Shown here in pieces: positions 42,485-52,007 of a DNA stretch of 64,000 nt (the first letter of the stretch is position 1; every line of letters begins with the position of its first letter). Location: positions 59,844 through 123,843 of the forward strand of contig JAVVHE010000008.1 of the NCBI GenBank assembly GCA_032249695.1. Reading direction: 5' to 3'. The position numbers and the translations under genes are program-made. Source of the stretch: JAVVHE01 sp032249695 (GTDB lineage: Bacteria; Pseudomonadota; Alphaproteobacteria; Sphingomonadales; Sphingomonadaceae). The notes beneath the pieces are model-generated. The model saw nothing but the letters and a program-made list of their open reading frames with translations, ran no database searches and was not told where the DNA came from.

Positions 42485-42993
42485 GCGGACCGCTGCTGGC
42501 TGGGAACGGCCTCTATCCGCCGGTGCAGATCCGGCGCGCGCACGATGTCGACGATTTCCGCTCCGGGCGAGGTTCGTTGGATGCGTGGCTGAAGCGGCGC
42601 GCGCTGGCGGCGGAAGGCTACTCCGCCCGGACCTATGTGTGCCTGGATCCAGCGGGTGCCGTGCGCGGCTATTATGCGCTCAGCGCCTGTTCGATCTCGC
42701 GGTCGTCTGCGCCGGGCCGCCCGCGGCGCAATGTGCCCGATCCGTTGTCGGCGATCCTGCTCGGGCGGCTCGCGGTCGATCAGGCGTTTCAGGGCCGCGG
42801 GGTCGGCCGGCTGCTGCTGTTCGAAGCGATCCGGCGGACGCTCGCCGCAAGCGAGATGATCGGCTGCAGGGCCCTCGTCGTTCACGCACTCGATGCCGAG
42901 GCCGCGGCGTTCTACGCCCGCTACGGCTTCCTCGCGGTTCTGAACGAACCGCACACGCTGTTTCTGCCAGTGCAAAGTCTGAAGCTGGCCTAG
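42481..42993 (+). CDS. TacT-type GNAT acetyltransferase toxin
   Basis: A 170-residue GNAT protein starting at TTG 42481. The acetyl-CoA loop is QGRGVGRLLLFEAIRRT, and the catalytic Tyr lies in AAFYARYGFLAV. ILLGRLAVDQAFQGRG is the standard TacT block. By family knowledge TacT acetylates aminoacyl-tRNA to stop translation, neutralised by TacA. The substrate here is not known. Confidence 0.9.
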   Translation: MSGPLLAGNGLYPPVQIRRAHDVDDFRSGRGSLDAWLKRRALAAEGYSARTYVCLDPAGAVRGYYALSACSISRSSAPGRPRRNVPDPLSAILLGRLAVDQAFQGRGVGRLLLFEAIRRTLAASEMIGCRALVVHALDAEAAAFYARYGFLAVLNEPHTLFLPVQSLKLA

Positions 42994-43009
42994 GCGGCCT
43001 CCGCGCCGA

Positions 43010-44212
43010 TCAAACCCGCTCGACGGCGAGCGCGATGCCCTGGCCGACGCCGATGCACATCGTCGCCAGCCCGCGCCTGGCGCCGCGGCGTTGCAGCTCC
43101 TCGGTCAGCGTCAGCGCCAGGCGCGCGCCGCTCATGCCGAGGGGGTGACCCAGCGCGATGGCGCCGCCGTTCGGGTTCACGTGGTCGGCGTCGTCGGGGA
43201 GGCCGAGTTCACGCAGCACCGCGAGGCCCTGCGCGGCGAACGCTTCGTTCAGTTCGATGACGTCGAAGTCTGAGACGCGCAGCCCCAGGCGATCGCACAG
43301 CTTCCCCGTAGCTGGAGCGGGGCCGATCCCCATGATGCGAGGGGGCACCCCCGCGACCGCGCAGCCCAGCACGCGCGCGCGCGGCGTCAGGCCGTGGGCT
43401 GCAACCGCTGTCTCGGACGCGACGATCAGCGCCGCCGCGCCGTCGTTCACCCCGCTGGCGTTGCCCGCCGTCACCGTGCCGTCCGGGCGGACGATGGGGC
43501 GCAGTTTCCCGAGCGCCTCGAGCGAGGTCTCGCGCGGATGCTCGTCGCGCTCGATCACGAGGTGATCGCCCTTTTTCTGGGGCACGTGGACGGGCACGAT
43601 CTCGGCGGCGAAGCGGCCGTCCGCCTGCGCGCGCGCGGCGCGGCGCTGCGATTCAAGCGCGAACCGGTCCTGGTCCAGCCTCGCGACCTCAAAGTCCTGC
43701 GCCACGTTCTCGGCGGTCTCGGGCATCGAATCGATCCCGAACTCGCGCTTCAGCGTCGCGTTGACGAAGCGCCAGCCGATCGTCGTGTCGTGGACCTCGT
43801 GCGTCCGGCTCCATGCCTCGCCTTGCTTCGCCATCACGAACGGAGCGCGCGTCATGCTCTCCACCCCGCCCGCGACGATCAGGTCCGCGTCACCCACGCC
43901 GATCGCGCGCGCGGCCATCGCCACCGCGTCCAGACCGCTGCCGCACAGCCGGTTGATCGTGGTCCCCGGCGCGGTCTCTCCCAGCCCCGCGAGCAGCGCC
44001 GCCATGCGCGCGACGTTGCGGTTGTCCTCTCCGGCCTGGTTGGCGCAGCCGAGGATCACGTCGTCCAGCTTCGACCAGTCGATGCCCGGGTTGCGGCGCT
44101 TCAGCGCGGCGAGCGGCACGGCTGCCAGGTCGTCGGCTCGCACCGGCGCGAGCGCGCCACCGTAACGGCCGATGGGCGTGCGGACGGCGTCGCAGATATA
44201 GGCGTGGGGCAT
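43010..44212 (-). CDS. paaJ: 3-oxoadipyl-CoA / acetyl-CoA acyltransferase (thiolase)
   Basis: A 400-residue thiolase. The nucleophile Cys is in NRLCGSGLDAVAMAAR, followed by VAGGVESMTRAPFVM, NPNGGAIALGHPLGMSGAR (His) and the second Cys in LATMCIGVGQGIAL. Thiolases with this pattern (PcaF/PaaJ) cleave 3-oxoadipyl-CoA to succinyl-CoA and acetyl-CoA. Its position between paa genes supports that role; other beta-ketothiolase substrates cannot be excluded. Confidence 0.92.
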   Translation of the reverse strand: MPHAYICDAVRTPIGRYGGALAPVRADDLAAVPLAALKRRNPGIDWSKLDDVILGCANQAGEDNRNVARMAALLAGLGETAPGTTINRLCGSGLDAVAMAARAIGVGDADLIVAGGVESMTRAPFVMAKQGEAWSRTHEVHDTTIGWRFVNATLKREFGIDSMPETAENVAQDFEVARLDQDRFALESQRRAARAQADGRFAAEIVPVHVPQKKGDHLVIERDEHPRETSLEALGKLRPIVRPDGTVTAGNASGVNDGAAALIVASETAVAAHGLTPRARVLGCAVAGVPPRIMGIGPAPATGKLCDRLGLRVSDFDVIELNEAFAAQGLAVLRELGLPDDADHVNPNGGAIALGHPLGMSGARLALTLTEELQRRGARRGLATMCIGVGQGIALAVERV

Positions 44213-44352
44213 CGGTCAGGGCTCCTTGCGCGCTCACTTAGCACCGCGTCACCCCGGCGGAAGCCAGGGCCCGGGTGCGACGCGCGCGCCGTTGGCCCGA
44301 AGGGGCAGGTGCGAGCTTTCGCCGGCATGACCGGAAGGGGTAAGGCGGCGCC

Positions 44353-45144
44353 GTGACCTACGAAACCATCCGCTTCGAGCAGGTGCCCGAAGGCGCCGCG
44401 CGGCTGACATTTTCGCGGCCCGACAAGATGAACAGCTTCTCGGCCGCGATGCATGCCGAGGTGGCCGACGCGCTCTCGGCCATCGAGCGCGACGGCGCGC
44501 GCGTGCTTGTGCTGACGGGCGCTGGCCGCGCCTTCTCGGCGGGGCAGGACCTGAGCGAGCGGACGATGCGCGCGCCCGGCGCGGGCGTCGACCTGGGCGA
44601 GACGGTCGGCACGCTGTGGTCGCCGCTGATCCGGCGCCTGACCGCGCTGCCGCTGCCCGTCGTCGCGGCGGTGAACGGCGTCGCCGCGGGCGCGGGCGCG
44701 TCGATCGCGTTTGCGTGCGATATCGTCATCGCCGCGAAATCGGCGCGCTTCATCCAGAGCTTCGCGGGGCTGGGGCTGGTGCCGGACAGCGGCGGCTCGT
44801 GGGCCTTGCCGCGGCTGGCTGGGCAGGCGCGCGCGCTGGGGCTGGCGCTGCTGGGCGACCCGCTCCCGGCCGAGCAGGCCGCCGCGTGGGGGCTGATCTG
44901 GCGCGCTGTGCCCGACTCCGACTTCGCGAGCGAGGTCGACGCGCTGACCGCCCGCCTCGCCGCCGCCCCCACGCTCGGGCTCGCCGCGACCAAGCGCCTG
45001 ATCCGATCGGCATCGGGCCGCAGCCTGTCGGACCAGCTCGACGCCGAACGCGATGCGATGCGCGAGCTGGGACGCAGTGCCGACTATGCCGAGGGCGTCG
45101 CCGCGTTCATGGACAAGCGTAAGCCGGTGTTCCGCGGCAAGTGA
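44353..45144 (+). CDS. paaG: 2-(1,2-epoxy-1,2-dihydrophenyl)acetyl-CoA isomerase PaaG
   Basis: A 263-residue crotonase-fold enzyme starting at GTG 44353. Oxyanion-hole parts are GRAFSAGQDLSER and NGVAAGAGASIAFACD. The PaaG-type Asp in GLVPDSGGSWALPRLAG is present rather than a Glu pair, as in the isomerase. It converts the epoxide to the oxepin, the substrate of PaaZ, whose gene follows. It is divergent from the thiolase. Confidence 0.93.
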   Translation: MTYETIRFEQVPEGAARLTFSRPDKMNSFSAAMHAEVADALSAIERDGARVLVLTGAGRAFSAGQDLSERTMRAPGAGVDLGETVGTLWSPLIRRLTALPLPVVAAVNGVAAGAGASIAFACDIVIAAKSARFIQSFAGLGLVPDSGGSWALPRLAGQARALGLALLGDPLPAEQAAAWGLIWRAVPDSDFASEVDALTARLAAAPTLGLAATKRLIRSASGRSLSDQLDAERDAMRELGRSADYAEGVAAFMDKRKPVFRGK

Positions 45145-45175
45145 ACGCCGCCTGGCTGGTGGAGACCCGACCGTG

Positions 45176-47203
45176 ATGCTGACCCTTCGGAACTACACGC
45201 AAGACCGCTGGCACGCGCCCGCCGCCGCCAGCGCCGCCGAGTTCGTCTCGGCGGTCACCGCTGAGCCCGTGGCGCGCGGCGGCAGCGCCGGCCTCGATTT
45301 CGGGGCGATGGCCGCGCACGCGCGGACCGTCGGCGGCCCAGCGCTGCGGCGCATGACGTTCCACGAGCGTGCGCGCATGGTGAAGGCGCTCGCCGAGGCG
45401 GTGATGGCGCGGAAGGACGAGCTCTACGCGCTCAGCTACCTGACCGGCGCGACGAAGGGCGACAGCTGGATCGATATCGACGGCGGCGCCGGCACGTTCT
45501 TCTCGGTCAGCTCGAAGACGCGGCGCGAAGTGCGCGACGGCCACGTGCTCGTCGACGGCGATCCCGAAATCCTGGGCAAGGCCGGCACCTTCCTCGGCCA
45601 GCACATCTACACGCCGTTGCACGGAGTTGCGGTCCATATCAACGCGTTCAACTTCCCCGTCTGGGGCATGATGGAGAAACTCGCGCCGACGCTCATCGCG
45701 GGCGTCCCCGCGATCGTGAAGCCAGCGTCGGCCACCGCCTATCTTGCCGAGGCGGCGTTCCGCGTGATGGTCGAAACCGGCCTGCTGCCGCCCGGGGCGG
45801 TGCAGCTGATCATTGGATCGGTCGGCGATCTTTTCGATCATCTGACCGGCCAGGACGTGATCAGCTTCACCGGATCGGCCGACACCGCGCAGACGCTGCA
45901 GTCGCATCCCGTCATCGCGCGCGAGGCCGTGCGCTTCATCTCCGAGCGCGACAGCCTGAACGCCTGCGTGCTCGGCCCCGATGCCGAGCCGGGGACGCCC
46001 GAATTCGATCTCTTCACGCGCGAGATCGTCCGCGAGATGACGGTGAAGGCGGGTCAGAAATGCACCGCGATCCGCCGCGCCTTCGCGCCCGCGCACCTGA
46101 TCGACGCAGCCGAACACGCGCTCGCCGAGCGGCTTAGCCGCGTCATCGTCGGCGATCCGCGCGTCGAGGGGGTGACGATGGGCGCGCTCGCCAGCGCCGG
46201 CCAGCTTGCCGACGTGCGCGGCAAGGTGCGCGCGCTGAGCGCCACCGCTCGCATCGCCTTCGGCGACCCCGACCGCATCGACCCCGTCGGCGAGGTCGCG
46301 CGTGCAGGCTTCTTCATGTCGCCGATCCTGATGCGCGAGGACGCGCCGTGGGGGAGCCAGGCGGTCCACGATACCGAACCGTTCGGCCCCGTCTCGACGC
46401 TGATGCCCTATCGCGACCTCGATGACGCGATCGCTCTCGTCAATCGCGGCCAGGGCTCACTCGTCATGAGCCTGTTCACCCACTCGCCGGAAACGGCGCG
46501 CGCGGTGGTGCTTGGCTCGGGCGCGTTTCACGGACGGATGCTGATCTGCGACCGCGATTGCGCAGCGGAATCGACGGGCCACGGCTCGCCGCTTCCCGTG
46601 CTGGTGCACGGCGGCCCCGGCCGCGCCGGCGGCGGCGAGGAGCTGGGCGGAGTGCGCGGCCTCAAGCATTATATGCAGCGCACCGCGCTCCAGGGCTCGC
46701 CAGCGGTGCTGACCGCCGTCACCGGCCGCTGGATGCCCGGCGGCCCGACGCGCGACCCAGGCGTCCACCCGTTCCGGCTGCGGTTGAGCCAGTTGCAGGT
46801 GGGCGACACGCATTTCACGCGCGAGCGCGAGGTGACGCTTGCCGATATCGAGCATTTCGCCCAGTTTACCGGTGACAGCTTCTACGCGCACATGGACGAG
46901 GCCGCAGCCGCGCGGAACCCGCTGTTCGGCACGCGCGTGGCGCACGGCTATCTGGTGCTGAGCTTCGCTGCGGGGCTGTTCGTCGATCCAGACGAGGGGC
47001 CCGTGCTCGCGAATTACGGGCTAGAGGGGCTGCGCTTCGTGCAGCCGGTCAAGCCCGGCGACCGGATCAAGGTGCAGTTGACGGTGCGATCCAAGCAGGC
47101 GCGCGACTCCGAGCGCGGCGAGGTGCGCTGGGCCGCGATCGTCACCAACCAGCACGCCGAGGTCGTCGCCGCCTACGACCTGCTGACGCAGAACGCGGTC
47201 TAA
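45176..47203 (+). CDS. paaZ: Bifunctional oxepin-CoA hydrolase / semialdehyde dehydrogenase PaaZ
   Basis: A 675-residue fusion close to the 681 of E. coli PaaZ. Residues 1-520 are the aldehyde dehydrogenase, with Cys in VKAGQKCTAIRRAF and INAFNFPVWGMMEKLAPTL. The last 150 residues are an R-specific enoyl hydratase (MaoC) with the DSFYAHMDEAAAARNPLF and VAHGYLVLS active site. It opens the oxepin ring and oxidises the semialdehyde. The ATG at 45176 directly follows an in-frame GTG at 45173, an equally possible start given GGAG at about 45160. Confidence 0.95.
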   Translation: MLTLRNYTQDRWHAPAAASAAEFVSAVTAEPVARGGSAGLDFGAMAAHARTVGGPALRRMTFHERARMVKALAEAVMARKDELYALSYLTGATKGDSWIDIDGGAGTFFSVSSKTRREVRDGHVLVDGDPEILGKAGTFLGQHIYTPLHGVAVHINAFNFPVWGMMEKLAPTLIAGVPAIVKPASATAYLAEAAFRVMVETGLLPPGAVQLIIGSVGDLFDHLTGQDVISFTGSADTAQTLQSHPVIAREAVRFISERDSLNACVLGPDAEPGTPEFDLFTREIVREMTVKAGQKCTAIRRAFAPAHLIDAAEHALAERLSRVIVGDPRVEGVTMGALASAGQLADVRGKVRALSATARIAFGDPDRIDPVGEVARAGFFMSPILMREDAPWGSQAVHDTEPFGPVSTLMPYRDLDDAIALVNRGQGSLVMSLFTHSPETARAVVLGSGAFHGRMLICDRDCAAESTGHGSPLPVLVHGGPGRAGGGEELGGVRGLKHYMQRTALQGSPAVLTAVTGRWMPGGPTRDPGVHPFRLRLSQLQVGDTHFTREREVTLADIEHFAQFTGDSFYAHMDEAAAARNPLFGTRVAHGYLVLSFAAGLFVDPDEGPVLANYGLEGLRFVQPVKPGDRIKVQLTVRSKQARDSERGEVRWAAIVTNQHAEVVAAYDLLTQNAV

Positions 47204-47247
47204 GGCCTTGCCTTGCCGCACCGGCGGAGCGCGGCTAGCCGGGCACG

Positions 47248-48117
47248 ATGACGCGACGGTTGGGGGTGATCGGGGGCAGCGGGCTGTACCAGCTGCCGGG
47301 GCTGGCGGGCGGCGAGTGGATGGAGCTGACGACGCCGTGGGGCCGCCCGTCGGACCAGCTGTTCATCGGGTGGCTGGGCGAGACCGAACTCGCCTTCCTG
47401 CCGCGCCACGGACGCGGCCACGCGATTGCCCCGCACGAGATCAACTACCGCGCCAACATCGCCGCGCTGAAGCAGGCAGGCTGCACGCATGTGCTCGCGG
47501 TCTCGGCGTGCGGATCGTTCCGCGAGGAGCTGCCGCCGGGGACGTTCGTGGTCATCGATCAGTATGACGACCGCACGCGCGGGCAGCGCGAGCCAAGCTT
47601 CTTCGGCGGCGGCATCGTCGCGCACGCAGCCTTCGCCGAGCCGGTCTGCCCGGTTCTGTCGGGCGTCGCAGCGGACGCGCTGGCCGGGCTGGGCCTCCCG
47701 CACCAAGCGGGCGGCACGTTCGTAATCATCGATGGGCCGCGCTTCTCAACCCGCGCCGAATCGATCCGATTCCGCGCCGATGGCGGCGACGTCATCGGCA
47801 TGACCGGCCTCCCCGAGGCGAACCTCGCCCGCGAGGCCGAGCTGCCCTACGCCTGCGTCGCCTGCGTGACCGATTTCGACGCTTGGCACAGCGAGCACGA
47901 CGCCGTCGATGTCAGCGCCGTCGTGGCGGTGCTGCGCGCCAATGCCGAGTCCGCAAAGCGAGTCGTCGCCGAGGTGGCCCGGCTGCTGCCTCTGGCGGCG
48001 CCGTCACCGGCGGCAATCACGCGCGCGCTCGATCACGCGATCATCACCCCGCGCGACCTCTGGCCCGAAGCCGCGACCGAACGCCTGCGCGCGCTGGCGC
48101 CGCGGCTGTTCGGGTAG
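47248..48117 (+). CDS. mtnP: S-methyl-5'-thioadenosine phosphorylase
   Basis: A 289-residue purine-nucleoside-phosphorylase-family enzyme for methylthioadenosine salvage. RRLGVIGGSGLYQLPGL, FLPRHGRGHAIAPHEINYRA, SACGSFREELPPG and IDGPRFSTRAES are diagnostic. MTGLPEANLAREAELPYACV and the Asp in VTDFDAWH mark adenine specificity. Methylthioadenosine is a by-product of polyamine synthesis, but other mtn genes are absent here. Confidence 0.93.
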   Translation: MTRRLGVIGGSGLYQLPGLAGGEWMELTTPWGRPSDQLFIGWLGETELAFLPRHGRGHAIAPHEINYRANIAALKQAGCTHVLAVSACGSFREELPPGTFVVIDQYDDRTRGQREPSFFGGGIVAHAAFAEPVCPVLSGVAADALAGLGLPHQAGGTFVIIDGPRFSTRAESIRFRADGGDVIGMTGLPEANLAREAELPYACVACVTDFDAWHSEHDAVDVSAVVAVLRANAESAKRVVAEVARLLPLAAPSPAAITRALDHAIITPRDLWPEAATERLRALAPRLFG

Positions 48118-48141
48118 GCGATCGGTCCGCGCTCGGAGCGC

Positions 48142-48366
48142 TCAGGCGGGGAAGCCGCTTGAGGGTACGGGGTCGTTGGTCGATCCCGGCTGGGCCGGGG
48201 CGGACGGGTCGCTCGCGGGGAAGCTCTCGTCGGAGCCGATGTCGACCGCTGCGTCCTCGCCCTCGGGATCGTCGTGGATGTCGGCTGCGCGGTCGTGCGC
48301 CTCGCGGTCGGCGCCGACGGGCGGCACGGGTGCGTCGGCAAGCGGGCGGGAATCGTCAGTCTGCAC
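48142..48366 (-). CDS. Small acidic, disordered protein with a conserved Ser/Pro motif
   Basis: A 74-residue protein rich in Asp, Ala and Pro with no hydrophobic core. It contains the block GSDESFPASDPSAPAQP, a short motif common to many small acidic proteins of sphingomonads and rhizobia. The start overlaps the stop of the symporter gene by 11 bases, supporting translation in one operon. The function is unknown. Confidence 0.65.
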   Translation of the reverse strand: MQTDDSRPLADAPVPPVGADREAHDRAADIHDDPEGEDAAVDIGSDESFPASDPSAPAQPGSTNDPVPSSGFPA

Positions 48367-49636
48367 GGGGCGCCTCCATCTCGCTCTCGAACGAGCCCGG
48401 CGCGCCCGCGTTCCCCGTGAGCCGCGCGATCACGCGCGCCAGCGCCACGTCGTTCGTCACGTTGCCGATCGTGCGGAAAATGTCGGGGATCGGCTCCACC
48501 GCGATCAGCAGCAGCAGCGGCCCCACCGGCACACCCATCGCGATCGCAATCGGGGCGATCGAGGACAGGAAGCTGACCTGCCCCGGCAGGCTGACCGCGC
48601 CCAGCGTCGTCGTCGCGCCGAGCGCGATCCCCGCCGCGATCTGCGCCGGGCCCAGCGGCACGCCCAGCCAATGCGCCACGTAGAGCGCGACGCCAAGGTT
48701 CATCGCGGGGCCGGTCGTCCGCATCAGCGCCACCGCCATCGGCATGGTCAGCGCCGACACCCGCCCCGGCACGCCGATTGCACCGGCACCCTTCAGCATG
48801 ATCGGCAGGCACGCGAGGCTTGATTGCGTGCTGATCGCCAGCGCCTGCGCGGGCGCAACCGCGCGCGCGAACGGCCCCAGCCCGATGCGTCCCACCAGCA
48901 CCGCCGCCGGGTAGACGAAAAGCGTCACCGCCGCGCCGATCGCCGACAAGGTCAGCACATAGTGCCCGAGCGCGCCCGCAGCCGCGAGCCCCGCCTTGGC
49001 GCCGACCGAGAATGCCAGCGCCAGCACACCCAGCGGCGCCACCCAAAGCACCCAGCCGATGATGACGAGCATCGCCTCGGCGATCGCATCGAACGCTCCC
49101 ACCAGCCGGTCGCGGCGGTCGGCGTCGAGCTTCATTGCTGCGAAGCCGAACAGCCCGCCGAACAGGATGAGCCCGAGCATCTGGTCCTCGGCCGCCGCCT
49201 TCACGATGTTGGGCGGCACGATCCCGCGCAGGAACTCGCCGATCCCCGGCACCGGCGGCAGCGGCCCGCTGTTCGCGCCAAGCGCCTTGCCCAGCGCCGC
49301 TCCCGCCGCCTTGGGCAGGGGTGCGATCTGCCAGAACAGCTCGGACAACAGCCACCCCGCGCAACTGCTGAGCCACAGCGTCACGAGGATGTAGGCAACG
49401 GTCCGCGCCGCGATCCCGCCCGCGCGCGCCGCGTCGGCAGTGGACGCAATGCCGATCACCAGCAGCGACAGCACCAGCGGCACGATCATCATGCGCAGCG
49501 CATCGAGCCACATGCCGCCGACCGGTTCGGCGAAGGCGAGCACCCGCGCGGCGGCAGCCGGATCGGTCTCCTTCAGGGAAGTGCCGAGCCCGAGGCCGAG
49601 CGCGAGCGCCAACAGGATGCGGACCGGGACCGACAT
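48356..49636 (-). CDS. Dicarboxylate/amino acid:cation symporter (DAACS family)
   Basis: A 426-residue transporter related to GltP/DctA with about eight transmembrane helices and two hairpins. The Ser-rich reentrant loop appears in short form (ALAISTQSSLACLPIMLKG) and the second in GVALYVAHWLGVPLGPAQI with ATTTLGAVSLPGQVSF. The binding-site motif differs from typical DctA, so the substrate could be an amino acid or a dicarboxylate. Confidence 0.88.
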   Translation of the reverse strand: MSVPVRILLALALGLGLGTSLKETDPAAAARVLAFAEPVGGMWLDALRMMIVPLVLSLLVIGIASTADAARAGGIAARTVAYILVTLWLSSCAGWLLSELFWQIAPLPKAAGAALGKALGANSGPLPPVPGIGEFLRGIVPPNIVKAAAEDQMLGLILFGGLFGFAAMKLDADRRDRLVGAFDAIAEAMLVIIGWVLWVAPLGVLALAFSVGAKAGLAAAGALGHYVLTLSAIGAAVTLFVYPAAVLVGRIGLGPFARAVAPAQALAISTQSSLACLPIMLKGAGAIGVPGRVSALTMPMAVALMRTTGPAMNLGVALYVAHWLGVPLGPAQIAAGIALGATTTLGAVSLPGQVSFLSSIAPIAIAMGVPVGPLLLLIAVEPIPDIFRTIGNVTNDVALARVIARLTGNAGAPGSFESEMEAPRAD

Positions 49637-49704
49637 GAGGGACGCGCGCGATAGCCGGCCCGCGCCGCGAGGGAAAGCATTTCGCCGCCCCGGCCCACGC
49701 CCGC

Positions 49705-50706
49705 TCAGGCGGCGATCAGTCGGGCAAAAACCGCCGGATCGACATTGCCGCCGCTCAGCGTCGCGACGACCACCTGCCCGCGCACATCGACCGCGCCCGA
49801 CAACAGCGCAGCCAGCGCAGCGGCGCCGCCGGGCTCCACCACCAGCTTCAGCTCGGTGAAGGCGAAGCGCACCGCTCCGGCCATCGCGGCCTCGCTGACG
49901 GCGACGCCGCGCGCGCCGGCCCGGCGCAGGATGGAGAACGTCAGCTCGGCCATGCGCGGGGTCTGCAGCGAGTCGGCAAGCGTCGGCGCGAAGCCGTCGA
50001 TGCCCTCGATGCGCCCCGCCGCCAGGCTGCGCGCGACGTCGTCATAGCCCTCGGGCTCCACCGTCACCACCGGCGCGCCCAGCCCCAGCGCGATGCCCGA
50101 TGCCAGCCCGCCACCGCCGCAGCACACCAGCGCGATGTCTGCGGTGAGGCCCATCGCTGCGAGCTGCTCGCGCGCCTCCAGCCCCGCGGTCCCCTGCCCC
50201 GCCACGATCTGCTCGTCGTCGAAGCTCGGCACCAGCACGGCGCCGCGCTCCGCCGCGAGGCGGAGGGCGATCGCCTCGCGGCTTTCGGTCGCGCGGTCAT
50301 AGACGATCACCTCGGCGCCATCGGCGCGCGTGCGCTCCACCTTCAGCGCGGGCGCGTCGGCGGGCATGACGATCGCACATGGCTGGCCGAGCATCCGCGC
50401 GGCGCGCGCGACGCCCTGCGCGTGGTTGCCGCTGCTGAACGCCACCACCGGCGTGCCCGCCGCGAGCTGGCTGAGGCGATGATACGCACCGCGGAACTTG
50501 AAGCTGCCGGTCAGCTGCAAACACTCCGCCTTCAGCCACACGCGGGCGCCCGTCGCGGCGTCGAGAGCGTCGCTGCGCACGAGCGGAGTGACGAGCGCTG
50601 CACCTGCGAGACTTCTTGCCGCGGCCCGGACACCGTGAATATCCGGCAATCTCGGCCCAAGTCGTTGATGGGCCAGTGGAATTGCCGCATCCGAAAGTTC
50701 TTGCAT
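49705..50706 (-). CDS. Threonine/serine dehydratase-like PLP enzyme
   Basis: A 333-residue fold-type II enzyme. The PLP Lys is in LTGSFKFRGAYHRL, followed by VVAFSSGNHAQGVARAAR and the phosphate loop LVCCGGGGLASGIAL. There is no C-terminal ACT domain, so it is likely the catabolic or racemase-like type. I chose ATG 50704-50706; an earlier in-frame Met 6 codons upstream and a longer frame overlapping the divergent decarboxylase gene are less likely. Confidence 0.88.
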   Translation of the reverse strand: MQELSDAAIPLAHQRLGPRLPDIHGVRAAARSLAGAALVTPLVRSDALDAATGARVWLKAECLQLTGSFKFRGAYHRLSQLAAGTPVVAFSSGNHAQGVARAARMLGQPCAIVMPADAPALKVERTRADGAEVIVYDRATESREAIALRLAAERGAVLVPSFDDEQIVAGQGTAGLEAREQLAAMGLTADIALVCCGGGGLASGIALGLGAPVVTVEPEGYDDVARSLAAGRIEGIDGFAPTLADSLQTPRMAELTFSILRRAGARGVAVSEAAMAGAVRFAFTELKLVVEPGGAAALAALLSGAVDVRGQVVVATLSGGNVDPAVFARLIAA

Positions 50707-50803
50707 GGGGGGTCCCCCGTCCATATATCGCGCCTCCGCTGCCCCAGGGACTTCCGGCCGCAAGGCAGCCGATACGTCAACTGCTTTTCGGAGGTCCCTT
50801 GAG

Positions 50804-52003
50804 TTGCACAAGCACCATAGCGCGCTGGGGGTAGCGACCACCCTGCGACCGGCCGAGCCGGTCACGTGCCTTCGTCCACACGCGGCTGAGCGTGCCGCCG
50901 GATTCTTCCTGTCGAAGTTTCCGGGCAAGACGCTGTATGCGGTGAAGGCGAACCCGTCGCCCGAGCTGATCCGGACCCTGTGGGGTGCGGGCGTGACGCA
51001 CTATGACGTCGCGTCGATCGCCGAGGTGCGCCTTGTTCGCCGGCTGCTGCCGGAGGCGACGCTGTGCTTCATGCACCCGGTGAAGGCGCCCGAGGCCATT
51101 GCCGAGGCGTATCACCGGCACGGCGTGCGCACCTTCAGCCTGGACAGCCACGAGGAGCTGCAAAAGATCGTCAAGGCGACCGGCGCCGCGACCGATCTGA
51201 CGCTCTGCGTGCGGCTGCGCGTATCGAACGCGCACGCCAAGCTGTCGCTCGGCGCGAAGTTCGGCGTTTCCCAGGAGGACGCACCCTCGCTGCTGCTCGC
51301 CGCCCGCCAGGCGGCGGACGCGCTGGGGCTGTGCTTCCACGTCGGATCGCAGACGATGAGCCCCGCAGCCTATGCGGACGCGATGGCGATGGTGCGCGCG
51401 GCGATCGTCGCCGCCGGCGTCACCGTCGACGTGGTCGATGTGGGCGGCGGGTTCCCGTCGATCTACCCCGGCATGGACCCGGCTCCGATGGAGGCGTTCT
51501 TCGCGACCATCCACCGCCAGTTCGAGGCGCTGCCGATCAGCTACTCGGCCGAGCTGTGGGCCGAGCCAGGCCGTGCGCTGTGCGCGGAATATGCCTCGGT
51601 CGTGGTGCGCGTTGAGCGGCGCAAGCGCGACGTGCTCTACATCAACGACGGCGCCTACGGATCGCTGTTCGATGCAGCGCATATCGGCTGGCGCTTCCCG
51701 GTGCGGCTGCTGCGCGAGACCGAGTCACGCGCCAAGCCGCTGGAGTTCCAGCTCTACGGGCCGACGTGCGACGACCTCGATCACATGAAGGGCCCCTTCA
51801 TGCTCCCGGCCGACATCCAGCCGGGCGACTATATTGAGATCGGCATGCTCGGCGCCTACGGCTCGGCGATGCGCACCGAGTTCAACGGCTTCGGCCTGGG
51901 CCACGGCGAGACCGTCGTGGTTGAGGACGAGCCGATGGCGAGCGTCTACATCGACCGCGAGGACGACGTGGCGCTGCCGGCGAACGTGGTGGCGCTGCGG
52001 TAG
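50804..52003 (+). CDS. Ornithine decarboxylase (alanine-racemase fold)
   Basis: A 399-residue PLP decarboxylase of the eukaryote-like fold III type making putrescine. The TTG start at 50804 has GGAGG 9 bases upstream and gives LHKHHSALGVATTLRP. PLP Lys is in TLYAVKANPSPELI, with CFHVGSQTMSP, VVDVGGGFPSIYPG, EPGRALCAEYA, and the active-site Cys in YGPTCDDLDHM. No ATG exists near the homologous start. It is followed by the DHS-like gene, consistent with homospermidine production. Confidence 0.9.
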   Translation: MHKHHSALGVATTLRPAEPVTCLRPHAAERAAGFFLSKFPGKTLYAVKANPSPELIRTLWGAGVTHYDVASIAEVRLVRRLLPEATLCFMHPVKAPEAIAEAYHRHGVRTFSLDSHEELQKIVKATGAATDLTLCVRLRVSNAHAKLSLGAKFGVSQEDAPSLLLAARQAADALGLCFHVGSQTMSPAAYADAMAMVRAAIVAAGVTVDVVDVGGGFPSIYPGMDPAPMEAFFATIHRQFEALPISYSAELWAEPGRALCAEYASVVVRVERRKRDVLYINDGAYGSLFDAAHIGWRFPVRLLRETESRAKPLEFQLYGPTCDDLDHMKGPFMLPADIQPGDYIEIGMLGAYGSAMRTEFNGFGLGHGETVVVEDEPMASVYIDREDDVALPANVVALR

Positions 52004-52007
52004 TCTC

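Noticed and set aside
45107..46369. Leftward frame of 420 codons opposite paaZ
   Set aside because: PaaZ has full motifs on the other strand; this frame is compositional.
50707..50803. speF-type leader RNA before the ornithine decarboxylase
   Set aside because: The gap to the divergent gene is only about 97 bases and I see no convincing match to the known structure.
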